Part shown: one piece after another, positions 5,651-6,240 of the stretch
Layout of the letters: each line of letters opens with the position of its first letter
Numbering within the stretch: the first letter of the stretch is position 1
Origin: Gammaproteobacteria bacterium
GTDB lineage: Bacteria; Pseudomonadota; Gammaproteobacteria; DSM-26407
NCBI GenBank assembly: GCA_028694565.1
Contig: JAQVKR010000167.1
Span: 1 to 6,240, forward strand
DNA: 6,240 bases
Direction: 5' to 3'
Notes under the pieces: generated by a model
Databases searched by the model: none
What the model was told of the DNA's origin: nothing
What the model saw: only the letters and a program-made list of their open reading frames with translations
Program-made: the position numbers and the translations under genes

Positions 5651-5656
5651 TACACT
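5651..5656 (+). promoter_or_regulatory. Candidate -10 element for the response-regulator gene
   Basis: TACACT matches TATAAT at four of six positions and is the best -10 in the region. Transcription would begin near 5663, giving a leader of about 78 nt. No -35 is recognisable 16-18 bp upstream (sequence around CGCCAATG), so the promoter may need an activator. The TTAAG box would then be centred about 64 bp upstream of the start. Confidence 0.4.
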
Positions 5657-5740
5657 ATGGAACACGGACAGCGTAAGGCGCCGTCCGTTCCCCTGCCGGC
5701 CACGGAACCGGCCCGGGAGGCGCGTGCGGGAGAGGCATCG

Positions 5741-6240
5741 ATGCGGCTGCTGCTGGTGGAGGACGACTCGCTGCTGGGCGACGGCATTCGCGCCGGCCTC
5801 GAACAGGGCGGGAACACGGTGGACTGGGTCCGTGACGGCGTGGCCGCCGACCTGGCCCTGCGCGGCGGCGCCTATGACGCCGCCATCCTCGACCTGAACC
5901 TGCCGCGGCGCGACGGCCTGCGGGTGCTGCGCGATCTCCGCGGCCGCGGCGACGAGGTCCCGGTGCTGATCCTCACCGCCCGCGACACCGTCTCCGACCG
6001 CGTGACGGGGCTCGACACGGGCGCCGACGACTACCTGGTGAAACCCTTCGATCTGGACGAGCTGTCCGCCCGCCTGCGGGCCCTGGTGCGCCGGCGCGCC
6101 GGCCGCGCCACGCCCCTGCTGACCCACGGCAGCCTGGTGCTGGATCCCGCCGCGCGGACCGTCACTGCGGCGGGCCAGGCGGTGGATCTGGCCCCGAAGG
6201 AGTTCGCCATCCTGCTCCCCCTGCTGGAGAACGCCGGGCG
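5741..6240 (+). CDS. OmpR-family response regulator, QseB/PmrA-like (3' end outside window)
   Basis: 166 codons are visible before the sequence ends. The receiver domain (residues 1 to about 116) begins MRLLLVEDDSLLGDGIRAGL and has the acidic pair Asp8/Asp9, phosphoacceptor Asp51 in ILDLNLP, Thr79 in LILTAR and Lys101 in GADDYLVKPF. The linker is followed by the start of the winged-helix effector domain (HGSLVLDPAARTV, then APKEFAILLPLLENAG). The 'MRLLLVEDD.LLGDGI..GL' opening and 'VDWVRDG' are typical of the QseB/PmrA/TctD branch, which acts as a phosphorylation-dependent DNA-binding regulator. ATG 5741 is chosen because it gives the canonical N-terminus and has GGGAGAGG (5728-5735) five bases upstream. 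An in-frame ATG at 5657 would add 28 Pro/Ala-rich residues and lies on the candidate promoter, so it is not preferred. A cognate sensor kinase is expected just downstream but is not visible. Confidence 0.94.
   Translation, partial: MRLLLVEDDSLLGDGIRAGLEQGGNTVDWVRDGVAADLALRGGAYDAAILDLNLPRRDGLRVLRDLRGRGDEVPVLILTARDTVSDRVTGLDTGADDYLVKPFDLDELSARLRALVRRRAGRATPLLTHGSLVLDPAARTVTAAGQAVDLAPKEFAILLPLLENAG

Larger units (their letters stand above)
5510..5740. other. Divergent control region between tesA and the response-regulator gene
   Basis: Besides the TTAAG box and the -10 element listed separately, this region has an odd palindrome CGGGG-T-CCCCG (5537-5547). It also has a hairpin GCCGTG/CACGGC (5564-5569/5577-5582, 7-nt loop), which would lie in the tesA leader if tesA is transcribed from the box region. 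The part nearest the response regulator (5657-5740) is open in frame with that gene for 28 codons but is best read as leader. No tRNA or convincing small gene is seen. Confidence 0.55.

Noticed and set aside
5632..5676. 14-residue upstream peptide (ATG 5632) as a possible leader peptide
   Set aside because: No ribosome-binding site, and it begins before the predicted transcription start. Nothing in its sequence (MSIAVRLHYG...) suggests attenuation.
5622..5897. Short frame starting GTG 5622 upstream of the response regulator
   Set aside because: It runs out of frame into the receiver domain and becomes Arg/Cys/Trp-rich, which is a shadow of the regulator.

Overview
This window is a stretch of bacterial chromosome of very high G+C (roughly 70% by eye, not computed). 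It comes from a gammaproteobacterium, possibly a Chromatiales/Ectothiorhodospiraceae-like or pseudomonad-like lineage. The main clue is the order lptM - lysA - dapF - DUF484 - xerC, which is the familiar gammaproteobacterial block (cyaY/lptM/lysA/dapF/DUF484/xerC). Genus cannot be decided from the sequence. Most of the window is housekeeping, and I see no defence system, CRISPR array, IS element, tRNA or rRNA.

Layout. Positions 1-217 hold the C-terminal end of a FecR-type anti-sigma/signal-transduction protein. Positions 271-423 encode a 50-residue LptM-type lipoprotein, and 427-1686 encode LysA (diaminopimelate decarboxylase). A convergent hairpin lies at 1693-1732. A small exported BamE/OmlA-like protein of unknown role is on the minus strand at 1736-2038. 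A divergent intergenic region (2039-2269) precedes dapF (2270-3103), the DUF484 gene (3100-3801) and xerC (3801-4712), whose ends overlap by 4 and 1 nt. The convergent gap 4713-4882 is filled by a structured repeat: an 11-bp tandem repeat plus 20-bp inverted arms around smaller hairpins. tesA (SGNH-fold thioesterase/lysophospholipase) is on the minus strand at 4883-5509. Its divergent neighbour is an OmpR-family response regulator of the QseB/PmrA type (5741 to the window end, cut off).

How the genes fit together. DapF makes meso-diaminopimelate and LysA decarboxylates it to lysine, so the two enzymes are adjacent steps of lysine/peptidoglycan precursor synthesis. LptM assists LptD maturation in the outer membrane. 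XerC resolves chromosome dimers, and DUF484 is its usual neighbour of unknown function. The BamE-like gene on the opposite strand splits the usual lysA-dapF run, so dapF needs its own promoter. A plausible one ends so close to the ATG that the mRNA may be leaderless.

The points most worth a second look are the TTAAG-N6-TTAAG box (PmrA-box-like) between tesA and the response regulator, the palindromic repeat between xerC and tesA, the inserted BamE-like gene, and the possible leaderless dapF transcript.
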